Made by a program: the position numbers and the translations under genes. A stretch of 64,000 bases of DNA from Turritopsis dohrnii. Lineage: Eukaryota; Cnidaria; Hydrozoa; Anthoathecata; Oceaniidae. The stretch lies in NCBI GenBank assembly GCA_027922465.2, contig BQMF02000027.1, forward strand, positions 1,426,001-1,490,000, written 5' to 3'. Below are positions 1-11,878 of this stretch, one piece after another. The notes beneath the pieces are model-generated. The model was not told the origin of the DNA, did not search any database, and saw only the letters and a program-made list of their open reading frames with translations. The first letter of the stretch is position 1, and every line of letters begins with the position of its first letter.

Positions 1-2000
1 AAGCATTGAATTCAGCCTTATTTGCTTTGAATATTCTCTTGGGATCAGATGTCACAAGCATACTTCTAACTGGACTTCTGTCATTGTTTCTTTCCTTGGC
101 TAAACGATTTGGAGTTAACAGATCCATGATTTTGAAATCTGAAACAACACTACCCAAAGGAAGTGGTTGATTGTTGATTGTATATTTGATATTTTGGCAG
201 CCAATGTCTCCCACTGCATGATTCCTAATGTTTGTTTAGCTTCTTCTCAAGGGATGATCAAATTTCCAGGATCTTTCTCTCAACTTTTCCATTCATGTTG
301 TGAACTCACGCAGGACATGTTTCCTACTGTACTCCAACATCTGATAACAATCACGGTTTGATGTCAAAGTAATTCAGCTCCATAACATGAAAGGACTTCA
401 CTATCTGACTTCTCTCATCTGAAAACAATAACATTTGATAACCATGCAGACAAACGAATAGCGTAAATGCTTGAATGAATGCAGTCGAGGAATAATCCGC
501 CATAACCTTTATGTCAGTAGCAGACATTGTTGAACAACAAAATACTACCATCCATATCTTTCTTTTATGGTGATACGAATGAGCTTCAAATGGTCTGCAG
601 ATGTCCACTTGTATGTTGTAAAAGCAAGGTGCAATGGTTAAGTTACTGGAAGAAACAGGACCCATTGCTATATCTCCCCTTTTGTTCTCAATAACTAACA
701 CATCCCTGACAGCTCTTCTTGAGTGACTTCACTATTGATCTCTCATGCCTTTTTTAAAACATGTTTCCAAGTTGTTTAGACACCAGAGTGTTGCACATCA
801 TTGTTGTACCAGTATATGCGAAGTGAGAATTTTTCAATAACAGTAATAACGATAACAATAACAGTCTTTAACTTTAAATTTCATCAAAATTTCATCTAAA
901 CCATAAAGCATTTGGAACGTCACTCGTTGTTGCACCTTTCCACGTGCCAATGTCGGCAATCATATCTCTGGATTGATTGTAACACCATTCAGATGCATTT
1001 GTATAACGTCGAATCTCAATTACACGATTTCGCACCCTTTGGTTGAGTAGCTTGTCATCATTGATGATCCAGTGTAAAGCAATCTGACTGTCTGTGAATT
1101 TGATACCTCCTGTAAAGTGCTTCTCGAATGATCGTCTGACAACTTCGCTTCAATGCGTATTAATCAATGCATCATAAAGCTAGGCCCTGGAAAGGAACAT
1201 GCTATCTGGGACCAATCAAGAATGACCAAACACCAATTGGCACAAGTATTTACCATTCCTTCGTTTGTATCTTGCATATACAGCTACACAAATCAGATTC
1301 TAGCTTGCGCCGCCAAATTCTAGCATGTTGATATCTAGATTGACCATTATGTGGAATGATGGCTCATTGAAATTTTACACTCTTTATCTTGGACATCATA
1401 TCAAAATGACTACGCTGCATGTCTCATCGAATCAGGTATTGTATCATCCCAGTTGAGTTTCAAAGTGATCAGTTCGTATAGGTCAAGTTTCATAGATGCA
1501 ATAACAGAAGTGAACATCCCAGTTAAATCGTATAGTTTTGCAAATTTTGATGTGCAATGACGTCTCATTAGCTGCTCGGGAACATCTGAAATCACTTTGT
1601 GATCTTGCCTCTATGCTTTTTCACAAAGTTCTAATCCTTGACATTTAACCGTTTCAAATCTGTTTTCAAACCTTTTTGTCACATGACAGGTCTTTGTGCA
1701 GATCTTTTCCAGTCATTATAATTCCTTTCAGCTTGAAGCCGTCTCTGCTGAGTACAATATCTAAATTGTCTGCTGCTTGGTAGCTGTCTCATTGTTATCT
1801 TCACCTATCATACAGTCATTCACATGTGTGTAATTCTGTGCAATGTCATATACTTCAGTGTATTCTTCTTAAGACATTGCAGCTACTTTTTGGATACCAG
1901 TTTCTGACTAATTTCCACTTGACTTTATGCCTTAGATGAGCTGCTGTTGTCTATACCATCCTTCCCCAGGTAGCGTTGATAACACCAGCCTTTTACATTT
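1..2000 (-). pseudogene. BEL/Pao LTR-retrotransposon pol remnant, runs off the left edge
   Basis: On the - strand, pieces of a BEL/Pao polyprotein appear in the right order but in different frames. Around 1800-1690 is a post-RT stretch with GFKLKG. Positions 1595-1410 carry the RT/RNase H linker (KLYDLTGMF, LNWDDTIPD). Positions 1110-895 carry RNase H (FTDSQIALHWI, NRVIEIRR, ADIGTWKG). Positions 701-351 carry the integrase core (DICRPF, KIWMVVF, LFSDERSQ). Positions 200-1 carry the integrase tail (MDLLTPNRLAKE). Stops and frameshifts separate every piece, so the element is dead. No LTR was found and the 3' end lies outside the window. The family call rests on the RNase H and integrase signatures. 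Confidence 0.75.
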
Positions 2001-4595
2001 AACCGGTTAGGAGTGCCAGCGCAATGAAAAGACATGTTTTTGGCGGTTGAGGGATATCTAGAACTCCTCTGAAACCCTAAAAGTGTGTGGGAACATTCTT
2101 ACCAGAGGAAGGCATAGGCAAGGAGATCCAAACTGAACTGAATATCACTGAATGCTGGTTGTAGGATAGGTATGAATGCTAGTAAGTGGCGACTATATAA
2201 CCGGAGATGAAGATAGTGAGTATAATATTATTACATATCTTTCATTAAGAAATATGTGCAATATAATGATGAAACATTGTACTGCAGTGTACGTCTTGGT
2301 ATTCCCAATATGTGAAGAGTGTGAATACTTGAAGGATCCGCATATCCTGACATACCAGGACTGGTGAAAAGTCATTATACGGCCAAACATAAGCAAATGC
2401 TATCACATAATGCCTCACATAATGTAAATTAACACCAGCTTCTTTGAATCCTAAATAGTGACCCAACGGACCCTACTGAGCAGGACCAACGAGACACAAA
2501 TGAAGTGGAAAAGAAACGATTACTGCTCCGTGGACACAAACGAGGTCTATGGTAAGATCCTTATGACCTTTCTAGTTATGATCTGGCAACCAGGTACAAG
2601 ATATACATGAGACACTAATCAATTTCTGTCTAGCTGAAGCAACTAATGGCAGCAAACCCAAATCCGGACCATATCAAATGAACCATGCAATTGCAAGGGT
2701 ACAAATACCTGATCCGGATATTCCTGTAAGCCTAGTGCACTTAGAAATGATTGAGTGAAAACACAACTGCACAAGATAATGAGGTAGGAAAGGAAGAGTA
2801 GCTCTACCCGGTGTAGTACATACCGCAGCAAGGTGGGGGGCCTGTGTTGGTCCAGCACAAAAACATGGGCACTGGTGCAATATCTGTCTGCATTGTAAAA
2901 CTCCGCATGATCTAGCTAATGAGGAAGATCAGGCACAGCAGACCCAATGAGACCGCTAAGGTAGGTGAAACCTGAATGAAAATTGCTACCTGGTGGGTAC
3001 GAAAACTGCAGACACACAGATGCCTGTCTGATCCTATGACCACAAGCCTGCAAAAGTGACTTAAATGGTGACAAAACACTGGTGGTGGCCAGAAACTGTT
3101 AAAACTATACACAAAGAATTGATACTCTAAGGCATCCACACAACCAAAGCAAAAAATCAGAAACCCTTGGTTGACTCGACTGTTGTGCACGTACCGAGCA
3201 AACTGTTTGTATTAAAGTGTTGTCCGGAAAATAATTCCATTACTGTTTTATGACAGAGTTCAATAAAGTTAATTCTCATCACATTTGTAGTATCGGCCGG
3301 GCCTGATTCACGAGATGTTTTCCATGAGTCGACAAAATATGAGAATTGCCGCGCGCCTCTAGAGACTGCATCCGATCGCACATCGCTAGCGCTGATGCCG
3401 CCGGTTAACTAGCGTTAAGTAAACTTAACAGACTTTAAATTGACGGAGTTATACATTTTGTTGACCACAACACACTCTGCAAAGCCATTGCGGTGCATTA
3501 ACTTGTTTTGAATATAATAGTTCTAAATGACCCAAAGATAACCAAAGAAAGAAATTTTTAAGGATACAATAACCTTTGCTTTACTTTTCATCTCAAAGTT
3601 GTTTTGTTTCTTGCTAATATACAGTAGTTGAACAGTAATATCTGATGATTTTAGGGAACAGGATAATAATTCTTTTTTTAATCGTAAAATGGATTTATGA
3701 ATTTTCGAATGTCAAACTTGATTTGCATGATTGGATTTTTTTAATTTGGTAACCCCAAAATCAATTCCTGAATCCCAAAATCAATTCCTGAATCCCAAAA
3801 TCAATTCCTGAATCCCAAAGTCGATTATTAAGAAATCTTTGAATGATAAAGTGAAGTGTGGAATAAATCTTCTTATTGTATGCAGTGGCCATGTCTGCCT
3901 TTGTAGAAACAGTCTCCATGATGATCTGGGGACACCATGTCCTGGATATTAGGCAACTGAATTTTTTTAACAATCCTTTGGTGGTCTATTTAAAATGTTC
4001 AGTTACAGATAACACCTGTTTACGTATGAAAACGAATTCATCATGACTGTTAAGTCCAAGCGGTCAAAGTTAAAAGATACAACAGTTCAAAAGTTATTAC
4101 AAATAGAAACTACTATAATTTCATCTTTAAAATGTTTGATAATATTGCTATTTTAAAATTTATCTTAGAGTTCAGTTGTTTGATCGGCCCGGTTTATAAT
4201 AAACCATTATTTCGCTATCCCACATGTATTTTGCCACATAAAACACCTCATGACAGAATGTACAAAGCAAAGACGCAAATCCAATCTCGATTTATTTTGT
4301 TTTAAAAAAACTAGTTATATTGGTTTTATTCTGAAATGATTGTCACTCCGAATTTATACGATTGTCTGTAATCCTTCAATCGATTAATGGAAAAAATTGC
4401 TCAACAGATTACTGCAACTTGGTGATTTTGATATTCCGAAAAATCGAAAAATCGATATTATATAGTTTTAATAAGAGATTGCAACATTTTTTTATTCAGT
4501 CTTAGCGATATTTTTGAGTAAATTTTGTTGAGTAAGCAATTGATAAATTTAATTATCTATGATCTTTTCTTGGAAAATCCAATATTCATGTTGAT
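2001..4595. other. Gene-free stretch
   Basis: No convincing exon on either strand. The longer open frames (such as 2912-3190 on the - strand) have no recognisable motif. The only structure seen is a short tandem repeat at 3753-3826. The missing 5' exons of the UBE2Q gene could lie here or beyond the left edge, but I could not identify them. Confidence 0.5.
3753..3826. repeat. 20-bp tandem repeat, about 3.5 units
   Basis: The unit cccaaaatcaattcctgaat is repeated head to tail three and a half times with almost no divergence, which points to recent expansion. Confidence 0.9.
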
Positions 4596-4597
4596 TA

Positions 4598-5561
4598 CTT
4601 TAAGGGAATTAATTTTCGTGGGAATTAATTTTTGCGGTATTTCATCATTTCCGCGAAAATTAGTTCCTGCGAAATTTTGATTTACCTCTTTTCGCGAATA
4701 GTTCCTGTGATATTTGAGAAAACTTCAAATTAGTAGCTATCAGATTATAGTATCTATAATCTTCATTTCTCTTAGAACGCGAAAATAAATTCCCGCAAAA
4801 TCTCCATTTAAAGCAAAACCACGAAAATCCTCGCAAATTAATACCCTTTTTCCGAAATTTCTAAAAAAAACAACAGCAAAAAAACATGCGAAAAGATGTT
4901 CTCGCAAAAATTAGGGAATTAATTTTCCGCTGCAACGGCGTTCGGCAAAAATAGATGTTCTTCTTTTTTCATCGAATTGTTATCGAGACCGAAAAATTTA
5001 TTATATAAATCTCGTTTGACTTTACCACTTGGGTCGTTTTCATATTGATTGGGTGCGACAAACCCTTGAACTTGCTGTTGTTGTTGTTGTTGTTGTTGTT
5101 GCTGTTGTTGTTGTTGCTGTTGTTGTTGTTGTTGTTGTTGTAATTGGGCGTTAGCATGGTGTTGGTTAAGACTAAAAAAACCGCGAAATTTTAGGGATTT
5201 ACTTTCGCGAATGAGTGACTAAATCTATTTCGCGTAAAATAATCTTTCGCGTTCGCGTGGGATTAACTTTCACGATTTTCGGTTTTTGTGCAGTTTTTTT
5301 CTTTAAATATTTCCAAATTTGGCAAATAAGACAGAGATTTATTGATTTAGACTGATATAATACTTGTGTTGTCGAAAGAAAAACACGTGTGAAAGTGGGT
5401 TTTTGTTTTTTTTCTTCAATTTAACTTTCGCGAATCGGCTTCCTGCGCCATTTCGCGTGGGATAAACTTTCGCGAATCCGCATGTCAGTCCTTTTCGTGG
5501 GAACTTACTTTCGCGAAAATGACCAAAAAACGCGAAAACGCGAAACTTTCTCCCCGTAAAG
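4598..5561. mobile_element. Non-autonomous TA-flanked DNA transposon, relative of the 53-kb pogo-HIRAN element
   Basis: The left end begins TA-ctttaaggg at 4596 and the right end finishes cccgtaaag-TA at 5563, giving TA duplications and inverted termini. Near both ends are many TTTCGCG-like words. The right 45 bp closely match the right subterminal region of the element at 53378-56508: gcgaaaatgaccaaaaaacg occurs in both. No transposase is encoded; the interior holds a (GTT)n tract. It was probably mobilised in trans by a transposase like that at 53598-55379; that link is inference from shared ends. Confidence 0.8.
5073..5141. repeat. (GTT)n / (AAC)n microsatellite
   Basis: About 23 near-perfect GTT triplets with a few GCT interruptions, inside the non-autonomous transposon. 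The poly-Asn frame on the - strand is a by-product of the repeat. Confidence 0.95.
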
Positions 5562-5983
5562 TATGCAAAACGCCATTAAAATTTTTGATTAACAATATTT
5601 TGGTAATGTCCTACAAAGTTTTATGTCCTGCAAAAAGCACCTCTTCATTTTTGTGGTCTACAAGCTGGTGGCACTTTCCAATTTTGTTAATTTATTTTTC
5701 CTCCCATCTTTCTATCATGGTGTACCATGGAGATCAGAGGGACACATCATTTGAGAATCGATAAAAATAGTAATTTTACTAAATAGTAAAACATCTTTAC
5801 GCAGGATAATAGTATAGCTAACATATAAAGCTATTAAAGTCGTTAAACTTCCATAGGCTTGCATGAGTGTCTTGCGAATCACCACATTTTATTCTCGGGG
5901 AAAACAATTGATGTCCAGTCTTAGCAGTGACTAAATCCACATAAGTCGTCTGTGCAATATGCATATATGTCAACTCTTTTTAG

Positions 5984-8900
5984 GACCAGGATGACTTTTA
6001 TATTGATGCAAATTTGGAATTTGACGAAGAACCTACCAGGTATTTACATAAAAAAAAACCAGATGTCGAAATATTATAAAGTCAAGTCGTTGAAGAAATT
6101 CATTTAGTGTAATGATTATTTTTACTTTAGTGAAGAATTGAAAGAGAAGGAGGCGATAGGCAACGAAAATTACACTCAGCTACTGAAACTGCGTGTTACT
6201 CAACGTGAAGAGTATCTAGCAGTAAGTATTACTCTTACTACTACACTAATTAGTCAGTACTTATGGTACTGAATGTACTTTAGCAGTACTTGAAAATAGA
6301 TATGTTTTTCTTGTTAGTAAAGCTCAGTTCAGACCTTCTTATTACCTTATGTACACTGGCTTTTTACATTTAGGCTTTCAAAGATCTAGTTATCTGTTCG
6401 AATTCATTTTTGTTTTATAATTAAAAACATCCATTTTTTTTCGAAGAAACGCTTTTATAAAGCTCTTATAAAAAACGTATGTTATACACTGATGTATAAT
6501 TCTTTTGTCTTTTAATAAATTAATTTGCTGGTGTTTTATGATTAAACACTATTTACACTAACTAGTAATTTTTAAACATTTATCGTTTATGTCTGTTTTC
6601 AACCAGTAAGATATCTCGAAAAACAAGCTTTAAAGAACTTTTTAGAACTTTAAGTAAAATTTCGAAAGCATTTTTGTGACAAGTAATTTTGCTGCTACCG
6701 TTTGCGCCATCTGGCTCTTGTTCCTTCATATGCACTCTTTGCATTCTGGCATAGGGAAAAGTGAGCGGCTCTGTGCAGGCTACGGACCGCTTGATGAAAG
6801 AGCTGAAGAATATTTACACATCGTCTAGTTTCAAATCAGGTATTTTTATTTTCTGTTCATTTCTGATTTCCTGAAACTAATGGTAGAGACCTTTCCAGTT
6901 GATTTTATGAATAACAGAGATATTTTTTTAAGAGTTGTACACAATTGAATTAAAGGAAGACAGTAATTTGTATGAATGGTTTGTCAAATTGAAAAGCAAG
7001 AGGTTGGTGGTTATACCTTGCGATTTCTCTTTTTAGTCAATTTACCTTACTGAAATACTGATAACCGATTATGCTAATGTATATAAAGTAAACAGAGAAT
7101 TTGGGAGATCAGAAAACACAATTCTTAAAAAATAGAAATGTATTCCTCTCCACAATAAGATAATCTTTAACGGTAGCAGTGACTAAATGTTTTTTGGTTT
7201 TTGTGTATATTTTTTTTTGTGTAGCTTCGACCAAGAAAGCAGTTTATACAAGGACTTGCAAACACTGTTCAAGAAAGATTCAAAGACTGACCATATTTGT
7301 CTGAATATTACATACACAGTGAGTTCTATTTGTTTACTTCAATAGTTTGTTCCCCTTTTACAAAAACAGACCTTTTACAACATAATGCAACGAGAGAGAA
7401 TCATTAAAAACGTTTAAATGGGGGTGATAAAAGGGTTTAACGAAGAAAAGTGACATTTTCACTGATGAGAAGGGGGATTTACACGTAAAGTTTATTGAAG
7501 CCTTAAAACACCAGTTTAAAAGAAAAAATTTCAAGGATCTTTACGTGTAAAACCCCCTTTAAACGAATCAACATCATATTCCTAAAGGAAGTAAGTAAGC
7601 ATTGCGTTGTGGCTGGATAAATGTATGGCCTGTCACAAAGATAAATACCAGTTCTTTATTCTGTACGTATGCAGCTATCTTTATCTCATATCCAAATGTT
7701 TCAACTGGTCCAATTCCAAATTCCATAAGCCCTTCCCCTCACAGAAAACGAAGATGTTACAGATATTTTGACACTTTCTCATTCAATACTGCCAATTAAG
7801 TGTTTTTCCATTAATATGTTCGTGTATCCTATTCAGTAATTCTACAAAGGCATGCAACTGAAGTAAGATTTGAATAGTGTAAAATATAGATCTACAAATT
7901 GGAAATTATACAAATATTTTCTGCCTTTATTATTTTGTAGGAACGCTTCCCAATGCAGCCACCTTTTGTTCGTATATGCTATCCTGTTATTTCAGGAGGG
8001 TGAGTACAGTCTGTTTTTGTTCACTCGTAACCAATCCGTCGTTGGTCACACCCTCTATAATGTCGCCCTCTTTGTAACTTTAAGGTATGTTCTCAGTGGC
8101 GGTGCAATCTGCATGGAGCTCCTTACGCCACAAGGTTGGAGTAGTGCATATAGTATAGAAGCAGTCATCATGCAAATATCAGCAACCTTGGTGAAAGGAA
8201 AAGCTCGAGTCGACTTTGCATCAACAACAAAGGTTAGACGATATTCGTTCCACGTTCCCTTCGCTGGTGATCTCAATTATTTGTAAACAATGATAGATAA
8301 TTTGGTCTTATAGGTACATCAAGTGTATTCGCAAAACAAAGCTATGTCAGCTTATAGAACACTAGTCTCCATACATGAAAAAAGCGGTACGTAGACTATA
8401 CGTTGTTCTGGCATGAGGTGCCAAATAAACGGGAGAGATTTGATTAATTTTCATGAATTTGTCGTTTTAAATTGAAAAGCGAATCATGTAACTACTTGGA
8501 CGCATATGTGCTAAAGAGAAGACTAATCTCTTTCCTTCACGTGTATTAAGTTCCCATGCCCCTAAAAAGTCATTAGGGGGCTTACGTAACAAAAACAGCA
8601 ACGAGGGCGGAAATGACAGTAAAACAAAACAAAATTTCACTCTATGCTGTTGGAAAATATTTTATTTTTAGTAATATCGTTATAAGACATTCTATACACA
8701 ACATGAAAAGCATTGTTTTGAAGTCTTACTGGAGTCTTACTGGAGTCTTTTATAACTGGAAGTTATATATTCCCTGAATTGTCTTATCATCCTTAACATA
8801 TTGCTTGAGGAGATGATTGTCTTGAATTGTTTCAAAGTAGTATTGAAGGCGAAGACGTGACATTGATAGTGATCAATATCAATATTTCCTATTGATTCTC

Positions 8901-9284
8901 ATTGTTTTATTTTTCCTCTCTAACGTCATCAGTCATATCTCCTATATTGCAATTGACTAAAGAGTTTTATTGTTTTTAAATCACTTTATTATGAATATCT
9001 TCCGTGTTGTTCTCATCTTCTATGCATTTAGTTTCGTAAGGACACCATGTTAACTGGGAAGGTGACCCATATTTCCTGAACAGTGTCATTAGAGGTGACA
9101 CTACTGTTGACGTCAACATTCTCAATTTTCAAACCATTGATTTCAAATTGGGTTCAAAAGTCTTGAAAAAATGGTTGACGTCATTTGTGAACAATCCCCA
9201 ATTATCCCGCAACACTGTAAAGTGATATTTAAAAAATGTGTTTCTCATCTAGGTTGGTTCACACCTCCGAAAGACGAAGGCTAA
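5984..9284 (+). CDS. Ubiquitin-conjugating enzyme E2 Q (UBE2Q-like), 5'-partial, nine exons
   Basis: Exons with GT/AG borders and consistent phases: 5984-6039, 6131-6221, 6755-6839, 6933-7002, 7225-7318, 7941-7999, 8085-8232, 8314-8386 and 9253-9284 (stop TAA). They encode about 234 residues. The first visible part is acidic, followed by the UBC fold: [10 protein letters not shown] helix, [10 protein letters not shown], then [20 protein letters not shown], which holds the catalytic Cys (about visible residue 161), and the helix [16 protein letters not shown]. The last exon codes only for the [10 protein letters not shown] tail typical of UBE2Q1/2. Family members take ubiquitin from E1 and pass it to substrates in cytosol or nucleus. 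Vertebrate UBE2Q1/2 have an extra N-terminal RWD-like domain; its exons were not found, so the gene is incomplete here. UBE2Q1 and UBE2Q2 cannot be told apart. Confidence 0.92.
7470..7560. mobile_element. Short palindromic MITE in a UBE2Q intron
   Basis: Inverted arms aagggggatttacacgtaaa and tttacgtgtaaaaccccctt enclose a short centre. The same arms bound the longer palindrome at 32498-32719, so this looks like an internally deleted member of that family. It lies between UBE2Q exons 5 and 6. Confidence 0.75.
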
Positions 9285-9864
9285 CGAAACGTATAGATCC
9301 CAGCCTGAAGAACATCTCACGCTTTCTACAACTTTCATTAAGAAATTATCTGTCCTATGGGGTTATTATAATGTTAATATGGAATTCCCCTTATTTCGTT
9401 CGTTTTGTTACTAAACAGAGGTGGTCTGTCCTTAGGATTGTATGATAGTCATTGTCGAGTATTTTGCATAGCGACTTAATAATGTCCGGTTTTTTTGAGG
9501 GGGAGATAAAGTGTAGGGAAGAGTTCGATAAGAAAGGAATTCACCTTTAACCCTACATCGGTTCATAATGACAGTCCTATATATGAGAAAAATAGCTCCT
9601 GGATTTGTGTATCTGGGATAATTTGTGGCGTTATACACAACAAGATTTCAAGGTGGTTATTCATTTTTTTATTTTTATTTTCGGTTGTGTGTGACAACGC
9701 CATTGTTTGTAAATATGTTTTTTTATGCACTGATTTGAAGTCTAGAAATGACTAGATAGATTCATTATACTTTTGACAGTTCATCTCTGATTGATAAAGT
9801 CTCGAGGCATATAAAAGAGAGCTTCTTCACATAGCGTTCCTTCCTTTCAAAACAAAAACGCTTA

Positions 9865-10141
9865 CCGCAGGAACGGGAAAGTTGGGAAAATCGGTTTCCA
9901 TTACTTTAAAAGAATGGGAAACGGAATAGAAACATAAACAATCAATATGGAGTCTGTGATTAGCAGATTGAGTAGACGAACACTCTATTTGCTATTACTG
10001 CAACACTTAAGAGAGACAGAGAAGAAGAAGTACAAAAAAGACCTGAAATACACTATTTTAATTGGCTCAAAAACCCGTTTCCTGAGAGTAACCGGGAAAC
10101 TAGACAAATAAACTTTCCCGTTCCTTTTCCCGTTCCTGCGG
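9865..10141. mobile_element. TA-flanked MITE, 277 bp
   Basis: Perfect inverted termini ccgcaggaacgggaaa and tttcccgttcctgcgg are flanked by TA on both sides. No coding potential. This fits a Tc1/mariner-type non-autonomous element. Confidence 0.75.
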
Positions 10142-10143
10142 TA

Positions 10144-10843
10144 AAAAGGACAATTGGGAACCCGCCTTAACATTTGATTACCAAAACGTAGATTTACACA
10201 GCTGGTTTGGTTTTGAAATGTCCTCACAACCAAGAATCTAAACACTGCAATCCTTTGTAGAGAACCCTCCCTTAAGTCTGTAAGAACAAAGCTCTTGTTA
10301 TGAAATCCTTGGATTTTCATTGTGTCCAAATACTCAGTACTAAAATGCCCTTGTTTCCTTGGAGTTTGATAAAGGCCCCAGATGTCCCAGTACTGAGGAT
10401 GAAAGGTGTGATTGCGGGAAATGGGGCAAAATTACATGCGATTTACCAAAGTGTTCGGTAGTTTATCAGCATGTTATATTTTTAGCAATTACCGCGCATC
10501 GTAGTAATATGTTGGTAAATTAACTGTAATGTCCCGGGTTGTAACGATAGGGAACTCCTTTATGGTATTGGGAAAACGTTAATCTTTTCTATTGAAAGAT
10601 TTTAAATTGTAACTAGGCCAGTATATAGCGCCGAACATTACCTCATTCTAAGAAATTAACTTGTGTAAAGACAGTTGAGTTGTTAACTCGGAAGAAATGA
10701 ACTTTATAGTATTAACATTTTAGTTTAACATTATTCTCGGAAAACATTTGACGGCAAAATGTCACATATGTCGTAAATTTCAACATTACAAATAAAAAAC
10801 AAAATTAACTGTTACAATACCAATTTGACTTTTTGGCACTTAG
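10144..10843. other. Gene-free stretch upstream of the repeated cassettes
   Basis: No exon recognised. The right part (about 10690-10840) weakly resembles the sequence that precedes the exon-like cassettes further right, so the duplicated block may once have extended here. Confidence 0.4.
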
Positions 10844-10957
10844 TCTTGGTTGACATTGGGCATGGCGTTGGGCAAAAAAGTCAAAAAATGTGGGCAACCA
10901 TCGTCATGTAATAAAAAGAGTCAATATTCAGTATCTCCTCTCACTCCATACGCATAA
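10844..10957 (+). other. Exon-like cassette, copy 1 (31-codon frame)
   Basis: A pyrimidine-rich tract ending in TAG at 10843 precedes an open frame with ATG at 10862 and TAA at 10955-10957 (MALGKKVKKCGQ..., two Cys). Closely similar cassettes occur at 12486 and 15645. The part around the ATG is better conserved among the three than the surrounding DNA. This copy has no TATA/leader block in front of it. It may be an exon of a small lineage-specific gene or merely part of an old repeat; no known family was recognised. Confidence 0.3.
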
Positions 10958-11639
10958 TACACGCGGGGTTTTTTTTATAAGCAACACGTTTATAAACAAC
11001 ACTAGTAAATTTTCTCAAAAAGTTAAGTAACAGTACTACGAGAATCTTAGATGCCTTTGCAACATGAAATTTTGAAATGATGCAGCATAGCATAGCTACA
11101 GCACATTTCAAAATTGTTACACTAGGTTGCAGTACTATGTCCTACACTTTGTACTTAAATACTTTGACATACACAAAGGTTTTCAAGACTGGAAATACAT
11201 ATTTTTTCAATTAATGCTTAGCAACAAATTAAGCAACATTACTACTAATAAATGGACATTTTTTAAGCAACATTACTACTAATGTCTGACCTTGGTTGCT
11301 TATAAAAAAATAACGTGTAATACTAGGAACTAGAATCTAACGAACCGTAACTACAACTAGTAATATTGGATTAAGTCACCAGATTACCTCTATTTTGATA
11401 TTATGTTTTCTCAGAAAATGTCACATATGTCACAAATAAATCTGTGACGAAGAGCAATTGATTAGCAAGCCTCTTTTTATAGATTCTTAGATTCAAATCT
11501 ATAGAAACTTTTACCTTATAGGTCAAATGACATTATTCTTGTATATAATGAAGCTAAAAAAAAATTTTTTTTGCTAGGTCATGCAATTAGATTTTCTACG
11601 CGTTCTTTTCACCTCACTTTTTAATATTATTACGAGCTA

Positions 11640-11750
11640 CGATCCATTAGACCGTGAATAAACGCTATAAATACCCAGTCGTATTCCTCAATCTGTTCAG
11701 AAACAGAACACTTGCACGACAAAACAATCCTTAACAAAAAGTATTCAAAT
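11640..11750 (+). promoter_or_regulatory. Putative TATA promoter and leader exon, copy A
   Basis: A TATAAATA box at 11666-11673 is followed about 30 bp later by a possible start region (atctgttcag) and a leader ending in a good donor, AAAT|GTAAGC, at 11750/11751. Bases 11640-11801 are identical to 15143-15304 in copy B although neighbouring sequence has diverged. The leader has no ATG, so translation would have to begin in a later exon such as that at 12486. Function is inferred from architecture only. Confidence 0.45.
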
Positions 11751-11878
11751 GTAAGCAGTTTTGTTCATTCTTGTTTTTCGTTTTCTTGTTGTTTATCTTT
11801 ACCTTTCGCATTTTGACAATAAGCTCAAAAATAATGATGTCAATGTTACACTTCTATATCAATTTAATGTTTTTGAAG

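Noticed and set aside
8055..8276. Open frame on the - strand
   Set aside because: It is antisense to the conserved UBE2Q exon at 8085-8232.
9985..10329. 114-codon frame on the - strand
   Set aside because: It crosses the end of a TA-flanked MITE and shows no protein-family signal.
11690..11801. Leader exon as a spliced-leader RNA gene
   Set aside because: No Sm-site-like motif at the right distance after the donor, and the promoter is of a TATA mRNA type.
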